64,000 bases of DNA. It comes from Euphorbia lathyris (lineage: Eukaryota > Streptophyta > Magnoliopsida > Malpighiales > Euphorbiaceae). The notes under the pieces are model-generated. The model had not been told where the DNA came from, did no database searches, and saw only the letters and a list, made by a program, of their open reading frames with translations. Within the stretch, counting starts at the first letter, position 1; every line of letters starts with the position of its first letter. Shown in pieces: positions 12,340-23,596 of the stretch. A program made the position numbers and the translations under genes. The stretch lies in assembly GCF_963576675.1 (NCBI RefSeq), contig NC_088917.1, forward strand, positions 77,982,610-78,046,609, read 5' to 3'.

Positions 12340-12725
12340 AAATTCAATTAGTAGACCTCCTCAGGACTGTCAACTTGTAGTTCAATCCATCAATGCTCGA
12401 AATCTGGATTAGGAACTGTCATTTCAGATTGTAAAAAGCTTGTTGCGAGCTTCTTGATGTTTCTATTTGGTTTGGGTTTCAGTTATAGTGTGAAATAGCA
12501 GTAAAAAACATAGATGTCAATAGCTTAATTATAGGAATTAAATTTATTAGCGTTCCTAGTTTAGCTATGCGCTCGAGTATAAATAAATGCTTATGTTGTA
12601 TTGATTATCAATTGAGATTTCTCTCAAACTTTATGGTTTGTAAGGAGAACAGAAACTCGAACTGCTCATATGTTAACTAAATTGGCACTTTCCGACTCTG
12701 TTTCAGGAGCTCCTCAGTTTGAAAA
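12340..12725 (+). pseudogene. Older degenerate RNase H-like (LINE) fragment
   Basis: Residues DCQLVVQSINARNLD, then after a stop ELSFQIVKSLLRAS, followed further on by RTAHMLTKLALSDSVSG, resemble the RNase H domain of plant L1 elements (aspartate before the QSI helix, and the late ANxVAHxLAxxA motif). Stops and frame changes are frequent. It lies just right of the LINE at 11477 and may be older LINE DNA into which that copy inserted. The match is from memory of the family and is weak. Confidence 0.35.
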
Positions 12726-13029
12726 TTGTATTCTTATATTGATTATATAGTAGTGCTTTGTTTTTTTTGGTAAAAAGCACACATGGTTACCCAAGTTTGG
12801 CACGTCATAACATAGTCATTAAACTTTAAAATAGGACGATAAAATCACTAAAATTTTGTTCCAGTCATAATAAAATCGCAATGACCAATTTTAAAGTCCA
12901 TGTGATGCCAGAATCATGATGTAGACGATTTGTAAAATCAAATTTACGATATGCATTTGTGGGTTTTACAACATGTGGAATTAGATGGATCAAATCACAA
13001 TTAATTTTTATTTTTTCTAAATTTATAAA

Positions 13030-14109
13030 GGGTTAATACACATATTTGCCCTTGTATTATCACGGATAAACAAATATACCCTTACATCAAATAAACTCAT
13101 AAAACTATCCCTAAATTTTCCACAAACCTACAATTATACCCTAATCTAACAGACCTAATTATTGGTATAAACGGCGTTCAACATTACCATCCATCTTCTC
13201 TGCATCGTTTTTTCCTCTTTCTCTTTCTCTGCTATTTACAATCCTTCATCCCTTTCTCCTTCCTTGAATTTTGGAATTTTAAGTATCACATTTAATTTCA
13301 CTCTTTTCTCTCATCTTTCTTCTCTTCAATTCCTCTGAATTTAAATATTTTTATTCATTTATTTGTATATATAATAAGAACTCAGCCGCCGACGATGGCA
13401 ACAAGAGGATTTGTTTTCTATTTGCTATCGGCTTTCACGGTGGCTGTTCTTTCCGCGATTTTCCTCACCGGCCAAACCTCGCCGAGTTCCAATTTAGTGT
13501 CGGCTATGGTGACCGGTTTTCTGGGTTCGGCATGTGGAACTATCGGCGGCGGCGGTGGTGGAGGAATTTTTGTTCCTGTGCTTTCTTGGATTTGATACAA
13601 TGTCTGCTGCTGCTCTTTCAAAATGTATGATAATAGGGCATCAACATCTTGAGTTTATTACAGTATAAGAGTGCGGCATCCAACTAAAGAAATGCCTATA
13701 ATTGACTATGATTTGGCTCTTCTTTTTCAGCCTATGCTTATGCTTGGCATCACCATTGATGTTTCTTTGAGTGTTGTCTTCCCTTGTTGGCTTATTACTG
13801 TTCTTATTATTTTTTGCAGAAAAGTGGAGCTAGATGAAGATACGTCTGTGGTTGGAGAAAGATGGTGATGGAGAAGATGAGTCTATATGAGTTTGTTTAA
13901 GTGGCAGGTGTTAAACTCTGAGTGGATGGTGATAGAGAAGATAAGTCTTCAAATATTGCACCGTTAGTGTCTATTAGATTAAGGTATAATTACATTAAGG
14001 TATAATTACAGGTTTGTGGAAAATCTAGGGATAGTTTTGTGAGTTTATTTGATGCAAGAGCATATGTGTTTATCTGTGATAATACAAGGGCAAATATGTG
14101 TATTAACCC
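13030..14109 (+). mobile_element. Pack-MULE carrying a TauE/SafE transporter fragment
   Basis: Terminal inverted repeats of about 125 bp (left 13030-13155, right about 13985-14109) begin GGGTTAATACACATATTTGC and are roughly 90% alike by eye. A perfect 9 bp target duplication, ATTTATAAA, occupies 13021-13029 and 14110-14118, as expected for Mutator-like elements. No transposase is present; the interior is a host gene fragment. It is nested in another inverted-repeat element. Confidence 0.87.
13395..13868 (+). pseudogene. Captured fragment of a sulfite exporter TauE/SafE family gene
   Basis: Plant TauE/SafE proteins are multi-pass membrane proteins. The fragment opens with a start codon and a hydrophobic segment ([20 protein letters not shown]), then the glycine-rich [14 protein letters not shown] motif, SKCMI in another frame, and [20 protein letters not shown] followed by MLMLGITI and [13 protein letters not shown], all in the order of the family's conserved half. 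Stops and frameshifts (for example after PVLSWI near 13593) and missing segments show it is not a working gene. It lies wholly between the inverted repeats at 13030 and 14109, so it was carried in. Identification rests on remembered family motifs. Confidence 0.75.
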
Positions 14110-14729
14110 ATTTATAAACATAGTTAATGTTTATTTTATTTTTTTAATTCATTGCCATGTGGAAGAAACATGTTTGCCACGTGGAATTTTTTCATATGGG
14201 GCTGACACGTGACATCAAGTTCCCTTACAAATCGTTCACATTATCATTTCGGGACCACGTGACACTAAACTGACGGAGTTCATAATTGAGTCACTATGGA
14301 TGCTTTTCACCCCTTTGTTTTTCAGGAAAAGAATATTGTCATTTTCCATTTGGGCTGGGGCAGTTCATAATTTTCATTGTATGTCTTTAAAGCCTATGGA
14401 AAAATCTCTAATAGTTGAGTGGTAGTTTTTGAATTTCCTTGAGCCATTGTGACATTCATTTTTCTCTACTCCTCCAGGTCCTACAGTAGCCATTGCGAGT
14501 CGAAGGAGGAATTTGAGCACCCATTGGTCACCAAAAATATTCAGAAGACCCCAAAGGTTGTCAATTTGAGCACCATAGATCAACAGAAAGCATCCTAAAA
14601 TGGATCTTTGGATCTCTCATTGACAACATCAATTCAGGTTACTATTATGATGCATTTACATGACTGTATTGTTAATGGTAATAAATTTGATGTTGAAGCT
14701 GCATCTAATGTAGATGGGGGTTGTAAACA

Positions 14730-14870
14730 GGGCGGGGCGGGGCGGGGCGGGGATTGCATTAACCATCCCCAACCACTGGTCTATCAGGGATTCCCCGTCC
14801 CCGTCCCCAAATTACAAATGGAAAAAATTTGGCTACCATCCCCGCCACACGGGGAATCCCCATCCCCGTT
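14730..14870. repeat. GGGGC / CCCCG low-complexity repeat
   Basis: Tandem GGGCG units (14730-14752) followed by C-rich blocks with CCCCGTCCCC and CGGGGAATCCCC. The two arms are partly complementary. The G-rich strand has four or more G4 tracts in close order and could form a G-quadruplex. Confidence 0.6.
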
Positions 14871-17557
14871 TAAGCTTTTTTTTTTAATTAATACAAAAGT
14901 AACAGTCTTTTTTAATTAAAATTAATTACATTTCTTAATTCTTGTACCTTACCCTTAAAAGACAAATATTATGGAACAAATAGAATAGTTTACAACAAAA
15001 TATAAATGTTCTCTTTTAGTTACATGGTCTACACAATGTACCATGCTTGATTAATTAAAAAAAAAATCATCAAAACACATCCAGAAAAGGTTAGCAACAG
15101 GTGTGTCCAGCAGATCGCCTCAGTAAATAATGTTATGTCAAAATTGATAACCCTAGTCGGAGGTTATTGGCAGACACCATTCAAGTCCTACCACTAAACC
15201 GAACGCAAAAACAGCAAAGTCTGGTACACCTAAGTACTCTAAAATCAACTGCTAAACTACAGTTTATACACAAATTAATATGAATGCCAGAAACCGACAG
15301 AGATTGTACTTGCAAGTCAATTGTGTTTCTGGTCATTCAATTGGATAAGGGTACCGAACAGATAATGATCTTCGTAACCCAATTCAAATGAAAGTTGCAA
15401 TTCAAGTAATTATGTAGAATTCAAGCATAATTCACTACAATGCCAAACAAGCAATGAGAAAATATATTTATTTAAAGGAGCTTAGAGACTCAAAAAGTAG
15501 TGAAGGAACAAATTATGTATAAGCATCTCAATTAGAGCCACATCCCAACAAACTGCATACGCGAAAAGAGACATAAAATGCAAAATGACAGATGATAATA
15601 GAAGTTAAACTTGGACTTTACCTATAACAGCTTAAGCTTTTAGAATGGAATTTCAACACATAGTAAGTAAGCATGTTTTGTGCGCACTTCAAGATGTGCC
15701 TCAGGGGCATTAAAGTGAAGGGGCGCTTAAGGTTTTTCACTAAGACGAATAAAATATTAATAAGAATATTAAAATGACTAGTTCAGCCTTCCTAAAACTC
15801 TACTTTCTACACAAAAGTTCTTTTCCTTAAAAGTGCATTTGTACTACAAAACATGATAAAAAGAAAAAGAGCAAATTGATAATTATAAAGCTGACATATA
15901 AGAAAAAGCAGAGGGAGTAATAATATAAAAGCTATTCTAATGTCTTACCTATCAGCTTAGGTTTTTAGGTCAATTAGTTTCTTGACACAAACTTAAACAC
16001 CAAAACAATATCATCACAGGGATTGAAACGGAAAAAAAAAATTACAGTTTTGGAACTCCCACAAGTCATGCCCAAAGGACGAGCAATTTTCCACTGACCT
16101 AGTCATGAAATGCACAAATATAGCAAATTGGCTTATGGTCCCAAGGAGCAAGATGGGCACACTCAAAATACCTTCAAGACCAACAAAAAAAAAAAGATCT
16201 AATCATGCAACCACATCAAGCAGATGCAAGAAACAGAGACCCGCAACAAGAAACATTAAGTAGAAATCAAAAGTAACCTCTGACAAAGCACCACAAAAAA
16301 AAAATGTGAAATCATCTGATAACAGACAAGATAACGAAAAACTTCAGCTAACTGTGAAGCCAATTCTTAAGAAAAATCATGGCAACAAAATGGAAGCTGC
16401 AATTATCTGCACATGACATGAACAAGCTTACAAGTCAAAGCAGATCTTTTGGACTTGACCCAAGCCAGCATCACAGATAGATAGGCAGCCACCATCAATA
16501 TCAAACAGCAATATCAATACCGACCCGGTCCCACCAACAAGGGCAGCAACAGCCCGCTACACGTGGTTATTAGTATTTGCAAAAGTGACTCCCGAACCCA
16601 TGATTATCATACAACAGAACAGGTATCAGCTACCACTTCACAGCTACAGTCACGGACTTGTATGCTACTCACTACATTAAGTAACATAAGTTAATCTTTA
16701 TGTTCTTTGTTTAATTACGGTAAAGTTTAATTAATTTTCCCAAATAATCAAACGAACATGTTACCATGTTTAATTACTGCAGCTGCAATATTCAGGCAGC
16801 ATATAAAGTTTGATATATAGTATCAGCACGAGGACTATAAGAGGTCCACTTCATTTACAGCATCTGCTACATGCAAAGCACGTTCATCTTGTGCCCACCT
16901 CTCATACCATCACAGCAACTACAACCCCAATTCAGGACCATTTCAATTTCCACAGTAAGCAAATACCAGAAGAAAATCAGGTCAAAATCACACCTAAATG
17001 ACAGTGTTTCAGAAACCAAAGACTGATTCCACATCTTACCAATGATCAGAAAATTTTGAGTAATCACAATCACGATCATCCATCTACTTTTTACAAACAG
17101 CATCAACGGCTACAATAGCCACAACATCAACATTCTGCATATCTTCCCTCAAAGCAACCTTTTCCGGAACAAAGCTATAAAACCCAATAAATCATTTCTC
17201 ATAAATCAAGACTCCTATTAAGTAACAAAACCGACAAATGACCACAGAATTCGGAAAGAGGATCCACAAAGCTTTTTTTTTTTTAAAAGAGTTAAGGGAG
17301 GAAAGAAACAATATGCAAACTCAGAAATGTAGCTCAAAAGTAGAACCACCTACAAACTACAAGTTTCATACATAAGTCAAGTAAAGGCTACTTAAGTTCA
17401 ATGTAAAACATTTAACCACAAAGTAAATCCAACCCTACCAAAACTAGAGCATAAATTCTGACCAGAAAATTCATGATGCTCATAAATCCTCAAACAATTA
17501 TGGCCATATGAAATGCAATAGTTTTGCCTCCACCATGTTCCCATGCTATCCATAAGT
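14871..17557. other. Long stretch downstream of the SC35 gene, no coding gene seen
   Basis: AT-rich. The part nearest 17557 must include the SC35 3' untranslated region (gene on the minus strand). Two short segments near 15,622-15,645 and 15,947-15,970 are similar to each other (CTTACCTATCAGCTTAGG-like), suggesting worn repeats. No convincing protein frame was found on either strand. Confidence 0.5.
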
Positions 17558-20191
17558 TCACTCCTACAATTAAAATTCAGAAACACCTTTTAAGTTATTC
17601 ACCTATATATGCAATTGATAACAGTAGGTGGGGGAAAAAAACTCACATCCACATCTGAGTTTCTTGGGGATGGACTACGAGAAGAAGCAGGCCGCCCGCG
17701 GGGAGAAGGAGCAGGCCGGCCACGGGGAGAAGAAGCAGGCCGTCCACGGGGAGAAGAAGCAGGCCGCCCACGGGGAGAAGAAGCAGCCCGCCCACGGGGA
17801 GAAGCACTTCGTGGAGTTGGAGAGCGACCATTAGGAGTACGTCTATCAGGGCTTTCGACCTTAGAGGGAGATTTCTTGCGAGGGGACAAACTCCTTCGAG
17901 GACTTGGACTACGCCTAACAGGGGATGCACTGTGACAGAGATTTAGACCATCAGTTTAATGAAAATACTGATAGTAAGGGACCAAGAGTATCTCCGATAA
18001 AGGATCAAGTGCAGGCAAAAAGAATCAAAATCTTAAGGCAAAAGATGCATTAGTTAGTTATTCCACAAACCTATCAATTGATCGACTGCTACTCCGCCTC
18101 TCATCATCGTAACGGCCTCTTCCCCGGCCTCTAGAGTAATCAGGACTAGCACTGCGACTCCTACTTCTTTTACGAGAATCTCTGTCCTTTCCGCGATACT
18201 TATCACGCTCATGTCTGTCCAAGCTTCTGCTCCGACTTCTCTTCTTGTAGTCTCTATCTCTGTAGTCATCTCGGGGTCTGAACACATGAAAAAAAAACCG
18301 TAAGGAACAACATGGGAACTGTCTAGTGTCTTCAAAGCAACTTTCCCAGCCGCAAACTTCCATATTTACACATCAAACCGATAGAAAAAAGATGCAATAA
18401 TTAAACACAAACCACTACAATAATGACAAGAGAGTGTCTTGTTTGTTCAAAATAAAGATTAGTAATTGAAAAGAAAAATAAATGATTGATTACAGGCACA
18501 ATAGATGTATAAATTATGTAGGTAGAAATAACGAAAACTTCAGACACCACCACAAATTACTTTTCAAAAAGAAGGATGTTTAGCGGCCAAGGTCAAAAGA
18601 CTCAACCTACAAGGGTAATTTTCGAGTATTGCAAACACATAACTGCTTGGGGGAGAAATAAGAAGTAAAAAAATAAAAGGCATATACCTTCTCCGAGGAC
18701 TGCGACTTCTTGATCTGTTTTTAGATCTTGGAACAGGTTCCATGATCCTTCCCTTATGACTGGGACAAAAAGATAAAAGAAAAAACAATTAATCATAAAA
18801 AAACCCAAATAAATTGTATATCACCAAGCAAAGAAAGAAGAGAAACATTACAGCAGTCACTTTCACAATACAAAAAAAAGGGAATATAGTCCTATAATGA
18901 ACCAAGCAAAGTGCATGACCATCGATATTCAACTAATTTAAGTGAATACACTAGAAGCACAGTACTTACATCCTCTCAGCATTTGGCCCATACTTAGCAA
19001 ATTGAACTGTTATTTCACGCCCGTCAACAACTCTTCCTGAAAAGAGGTGTAAATGAACAAGCATGTTATAATTTTATAAACAGATGTCAATTAAAATCAG
19101 GAAAAATCCAAAACGTTCATACCATCTAGCCTTTCCACCGCCTTTGATGCTTCGTCAGCATATTTATAGCGAACAAATGCAAAACCACGGGAATCACCAG
19201 TCCTGAACAACAAAATAATCATAAAAACCATTAGAAAACTATAGCAAATCCAATACCATTAAGAAACAAATAATAGTTATATAATAAAGAATAACAATTC
19301 ACAATTTGTTTTTCAAAACTGATAAAGTAAAGTCAGATAATTATAAATAGTATCACTTTGGATCCCTAGATTAACAATTCCAACATATAAACCTTTTTCC
19401 TAACAGTAGAGGAGGAAAATAAAAGGATCAGCACCTGCCACCTTCAGTATTGGCCAAACCACAAAAATAAAAAAAAATACATGCTCAGCTCTCTATCAAA
19501 AACCATTCAAAAACTGAAGGCATATACCTCAATGCATTGTAAATATATTTAGTCCAAACATTACAAAATTTGAAAAATCATGATATTCTAATGCAGTTCG
19601 ACAAAGTGGATGCAATGTCCTTTACACAACATCATTCAAAATCATGATAATCTAAACCCAAGGCAGTATGCACACATGGTGCAAAGACCATCCAAACAAT
19701 GAAGCAAACAATTGAAGCCACAGCTAAAGAAACAGCCATAAGCACAAACAGTATGAACAATGATACATCGAGCAAGAACACTTGTGAATAAAACCAAACA
19801 CGTCTAAATTCTAATCAGGAATTGAAATCGCAGATTATTTCACCAATGATCATTGAGCAACACATAACAAGGAAAATAACAAACAAAATAGGAAACCCGA
19901 TAAACAAAAATACAAGGAAAAATAAAAACAATAACCAAAAAGAAAAAAAACACCTTCGATCTCTAGGGATGAAGATATCGACGACCTTGCCATACTTGTC
20001 AAAAAGCGGAAACAGATCATCAGCAGTAGTGCCTAATCAACCACAAAAAATCAGTAGCTGTAACAAAAATCCCGCAAAACAAACAGGATGAATAGGAAGA
20101 AAAAAACAAGCTTACGGAAGGTGATGTTGAGAACGAGAAGAGAATAGGTATCGCTGATATCTGGAGGACCAGACCTGCCGAAGTGAGACAT
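17558..20191 (-). CDS. SC35: SC35-type SR splicing factor, eight exons
   Basis: Nuclear pre-mRNA splicing regulator of the SR family. Exons on the minus strand by GT-AG and frame: 20191-20116, 20032-19954, 19202-19123, 19036-18970, 18759-18688, 18277-18071, 17929-17647, 17563-17558; total 289 residues plus stop, close to Arabidopsis SC35 (about 300). The start MSHFGRSGPPDISDTYSLLV is characteristic of plant SC35. One RRM (about 15-93) with RNP2 LLVLNI and RNP1 RGFAFVRY (57-64). From about 108 to the end is an RS domain (RSRSRSPRR, KKRSRSRS, RKRSRSRSRS), including a run of SSPRGRPA octapeptides in exon 7 and ending SDVDE. The final two-codon exon is inferred from a good donor (GTGAGT) and an acceptor giving GAG-TGA. 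A telobox lies in the leader. SR genes are often alternatively spliced; that cannot be judged here. Confidence 0.94.
17681..17805 (-). repeat. 24 bp coding minisatellite in SC35 exon 7
   Basis: About five copies of a 24-base unit encoding the octapeptide SSPRGRPA (one copy has APSPRGRP) on the minus strand. Units differ by single bases. The repeat stays open in several frames on both strands, which makes spurious long frames here. Confidence 0.85.
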
Positions 20192-20241
20192 TCTTCTTCC
20201 TTCCTCGTCTACCAGCTAGCTAGAGAGAAGCGAATTTTGAA

Positions 20242-20250
20242 TTAGGGTTT
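20242..20250 (-). promoter_or_regulatory. Telobox (AAACCCTAA) in the SC35 leader/promoter
   Basis: AAACCCTAA on the minus strand about 50 bases upstream of the SC35 start codon. Teloboxes are common near the transcription start of plant genes for RNA-handling and translation proteins. Function here is inferred from position. Confidence 0.55.
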
Positions 20251-20259
20251 GTGGCTAAG

Positions 20260-20996
20260 GAAAGGAAAGGTATGTTTGGGAACCTTCTTGAACTATCATA
20301 TGCATAGAGCATTGGTATATAGTAGCACACAGTAAATTACGTAATTACCCTCTGTTTTTATGAAAAGAAATTTTTTTTCTTTAAGTATAAAAAACGGTAA
20401 AGAGATTTATTTTATTTTTATAAAATTAGAAGTTTAAGTTCGATTTAAAAAAAACTAATTTTGAAAATGCTGGCTTTATGAGTTTTTTTAATGAACTTAT
20501 TCATTCATCTGTTTTTAAGGATATTTTTACCCCTAATTACTATGTTTTAACCTCAAATAAATGTTTTACCACGTACTTGTTTATAATTTTATATAAATAG
20601 TTATTAGCGATCAGTTAAGTTTCAACTAACAAATTTACATAATTAACTGGTCAAATCAATTAAAAAAAATTAATCGACTAACAATTAATGTAATTAGCAA
20701 ACAACTATTTGACAAACAGAAGATATCTTCGATATTGTTCAAAAATCCATGTTTTAAAGTACTAAAAAGACTTTAATCATACAACATAATCTTATTTTAT
20801 TTTTGAAATAACGTTTTTAGTATATATAAAATATCAAAATGTTTTAGAGTAAAGTTTAATAATATTTTTTTAAACAAAAGTTTAATAATATTTAATTAAT
20901 TTTTTTTAGTTTTTAGAAATATTATTTTAATATATTTTAATAATATAAAAATAACTATTTATGACTTTTTATTTTTAAATGTATATATTTTTTAAG
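20260..20996. other. AT-rich intergenic, no gene seen
   Basis: Contains the presumed SC35 promoter at its left end. The remainder is AT-rich with short frames only. Confidence 0.5.
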
Positions 20997-21009
20997 AATA
21001 ATGTATATG

Positions 21010-21579
21010 TTTTTTTTTATGAACATACTTACTTCATTAGATGAAAAATAGTACAAATACAATAACAAAACCACAAGGAATAAAATCCTAACAAAACCAC
21101 AAAGGGACGAAATTGACTACAAAGAGCATGAAAACCCCATAAAAGGTATAAAAATCACAAAAGATAATGAAACATATACTTCTTGGAAATCAAAATCCGC
21201 AGAAGAGCAACTGCACTATGATCTTCATCATTCAGACCTTTTCGAATATTCGGATCAGAGTCCTTTTTTTTTGTTGCAGCTACATAGATATAATGATCTA
21301 CATATAAAATAAATCGTTTCCGCACTTACTAAATCTGAAAAAGATATAAATAAAAGAATGATTGGGAGCAGATAAAATTCAGACAGATATAGAGATCTGC
21401 AAAATATATGAACACTGAATAAGAAAAACAACAAAAAGAACATACAATCTAACCAAGTGGGAGGAGAAAGAAGGAAAATTCCTTCTTCCTCCTCAAAATA
21501 GATCCGCTGTGATTTGGGAAGAGAAAAATGAGAAGGATGGAAGTTGCTTTTTTTCTAGAGAAACTGCTATTGAAAAACT
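21010..21579 (-). mobile_element. Non-coding poly(A) retroposon with 13 bp target duplication
   Basis: Perfect direct repeats AATAATGTATATG at 20997-21009 and 21580-21592 flank a 570 bp segment that, read on the minus strand, ends in a run of A after AAGTATGTTCAT. There is no reverse transcriptase or RNase H. This is the signature of L1-mediated insertion. It may be an internally deleted LINE or a retroposed transcript; I did not recognise a parent gene. Confidence 0.75.
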
Positions 21580-21786
21580 AATAATGTATATGTTTTTAGT
21601 TAAATTCGCTAGTCGCATAAATTTTTAATTTTTTTTATTATTAAAATTTATAATATTATATATTATTATTATGTGTTCTAATTTTAAATATTAAATTGCA
21701 ATCATATGAACTAAATATTTATTTAATCATAATAATAATGTAAAATTTATAATATAAAATACAATGCATATAATTAATTGTGTGAG

Positions 21787-22358
21787 TTTTTTTTAGGAAA
21801 GATAAATATATTACTCAATCACGATTAACATCTTATGCAATTACATTAACAAGTTAAGAAGACATAACATTAGTAGAAAGTCGTTAGTATGGAAATGAGC
21901 ATGCCTAACAACAAGATTAGCTTATTATTCGCTAAACGATGAATATGAGAGACTACAAAGTCTGTATGATAAGGATAATATTTTTGCAATCTTGAACAAT
22001 AGCACGAATTCAGATAGGTCTAGTTTGCTAGAATTTACACCTTCAGCAACGATCTTATCATTTGTTTCAAATTCATCTTTCTTCACATTAAGAGAAATCA
22101 TCTGAAAAATGCTAGCACGAATACCAATACCTTCAACCAACATTAGATCAACCAACTATTATGAAAATGCCAAATTCAGCACGAACCACAGCTCCTACAC
22201 CACAAACATCTGCTTCCTTAAAGATTGCATCGTCGATATTATACTTGAGGTACTAGGACTTCAATTTATGTCACTAAGACTTTACTGATAGATTTATCGC
22301 ACCAATACGAGGTTGAACAACCCTAAGAGACTTCCATTCCACGTAAAAAGTATGAGTG
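21787..22358 (-). mobile_element. 5'-truncated L1-like LINE, RNase H remnant
   Basis: Direct repeats AATTGTGTGAG (21776-21786 and 22359-22369) flank the segment, and a T run at the left end is the poly(A) tail of a minus-strand insertion. In broken minus-strand frames there is EADVCGVGAVVRAEFG and, later, a run resembling ANKLAHxVARHA, typical of plant LINE RNase H. Several stops make it a dead copy. Confidence 0.72.
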
Positions 22359-22413
22359 AATTGTGTGAGTTTTTAAAATTTAAATGTCTACATTATTTTA
22401 TATTTTTGTTGGT

Positions 22414-22417
<4 letters not shown>

Positions 22418-22459
<42 letters not shown>

Positions 22460-22488
22460 CGCGCGCGCGCGCGCGCGCACGCGCGCGC
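22418..22488. repeat. Compound microsatellite (AT)n-(GT)n-(GC)n
   Basis: A run of AT dinucleotides passes directly into GTGTGTGT and then into alternating CG/GC for about 30 bases. Alternating purine-pyrimidine throughout; the GC part is strongly prone to form Z-DNA and stands out in an AT-rich region. Confidence 0.95.
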
Positions 22489-22816
22489 TTTTAGTTAATG
22501 TGACTTTTATTATATAATAGCTTTTATCTTTTTCTTGTTATTAAAAAATTATAATTTGAAATACTTTGTTAAATAATAATAATAATTAATTGAATTATTA
22601 ATTATTAAATTTAATAAACTGTTCTATAAATAAAATGAAATAAAAAATATTAAGTTACGAAATTTGATAAAAAAAATAATTTTTGATATATTTTAAATAA
22701 AAAATGTAAATGGTATGTGAAAAAATAATATAATAAAAGAAATAGTATTTATTAAAAAGAATAGTATTTTTAGAGTTATAAATAAAGTGGATAATTGGAG
22801 AAAATTAACAACCGTA

Positions 22817-22995
22817 TACAGTAAGACATTTATATAGGAATACTTTATATAGGAATAACCTCTATTTTGTTATAAAAAAACTCGGTCCCAACTTGGTAAT
22901 AACCTCTATTACCAAACTCTATTTAGTAATAACCTCCAAATTGTTATACACATAGCCCGGTCCCAAGTGTATTCCTATATAGAGGTTTTACTGTA
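22817..22995. mobile_element. Small MITE with TACAGTAA termini
   Basis: Left end TACAGTAAGACATTTATATA and right end, read backwards, TACAGTAAAACCTCTATATA are matching inverted repeats of about 27 bp in a 179 bp element. No coding capacity. Confidence 0.6.
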
Positions 22996-23093
22996 ATTGA
23001 AGATAGAGTATAAAAAAATAGAGTTAGAGTAAATAAAATGGGTTAAATGGTCATAGATTGTCTCATAGACAACATCCTTAATTATACTATAAG

Positions 23094-23596
23094 TAAATTA
23101 CATAAATGACCACTAACTTGTGGGATCTAATTTTAAAAATTGCTAAATTTTTTATTTGTTTGAATAAAGTTATTAAACTTTTAATTTATTTCAATAAAGT
23201 TATTATGGTCAATTCAGACAGAAAAAATCATTGAATTAGTGATATAGCCATCACGTTGAAAAAATTACTTTTATGAATGACATAACAGTCACGTGTGTAT
23301 CGCACGTGACAAATAAAAAATAAAAAATATATATTTCTATATTCCACATGATAGTTTCAAATAATTGGTTTAAGTAAATAAAAAAATATATATTTTATGT
23401 CACATGATTGTCATGCCATGCGTAAAAATTAGTCATTTTTATTGCGGTTGCCATGTTATTGTTTTTGAATTTTTATGTCTCAATTGACCGAAATAACTTT
23501 ATTGAAATAATAAAAAAGTTCAATGTTCAAACAAAATGAACATTAGAGACCTTTTTGAAACATATCCTAAACTTCAATAATCATCGGTATAATTTA
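23094..23596. mobile_element. MULE-like MITE, about 503 bp
   Basis: Long imperfect inverted repeats (about 150 bp), starting TAAATTACATAAATGACC on the left and TAAATTATACCGATGATT read from the right, with shared TTTCAATAAAGTTATT inside. Flanks TACTATAAG and TTCTATAAT agree at 7 of 9 bases, an eroded 9 bp target duplication. No coding sequence. Confidence 0.55.

Larger units (their letters stand above)
12769..14311. mobile_element. Outer TIR element hosting the nested Pack-MULE
   Basis: The left end GGTAAAAAGCACACATGGTTAC and right end (read backwards) GGTGAAAAGCATCCATAGTGAC match, with further matching inside (ACGATTTGTAA on both arms). Flanks CTTTGTTTTTTTT and CTTTGTTTTT look like a 9-10 bp target duplication blurred by T-run length. 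Without the inner element it would be about 460 bp, like the other short MULE-like elements in this window. Confidence 0.5.

Noticed and set aside
14374..14583. 69-residue minus-strand frame near the Pack-MULE
   Set aside because: No recognisable motif, splice context or neighbour supports it.
17609..17935. 108-residue open frame antisense to SC35 exon 7
   Set aside because: It is produced by the 24 bp coding minisatellite, which stays open in several frames; the sense strand is a proven SC35 exon.
22313..22498. 61-residue frame ending in Ala/Arg repeats
   Set aside because: Its C-terminal half is the AT-GT-GC microsatellite read as codons.
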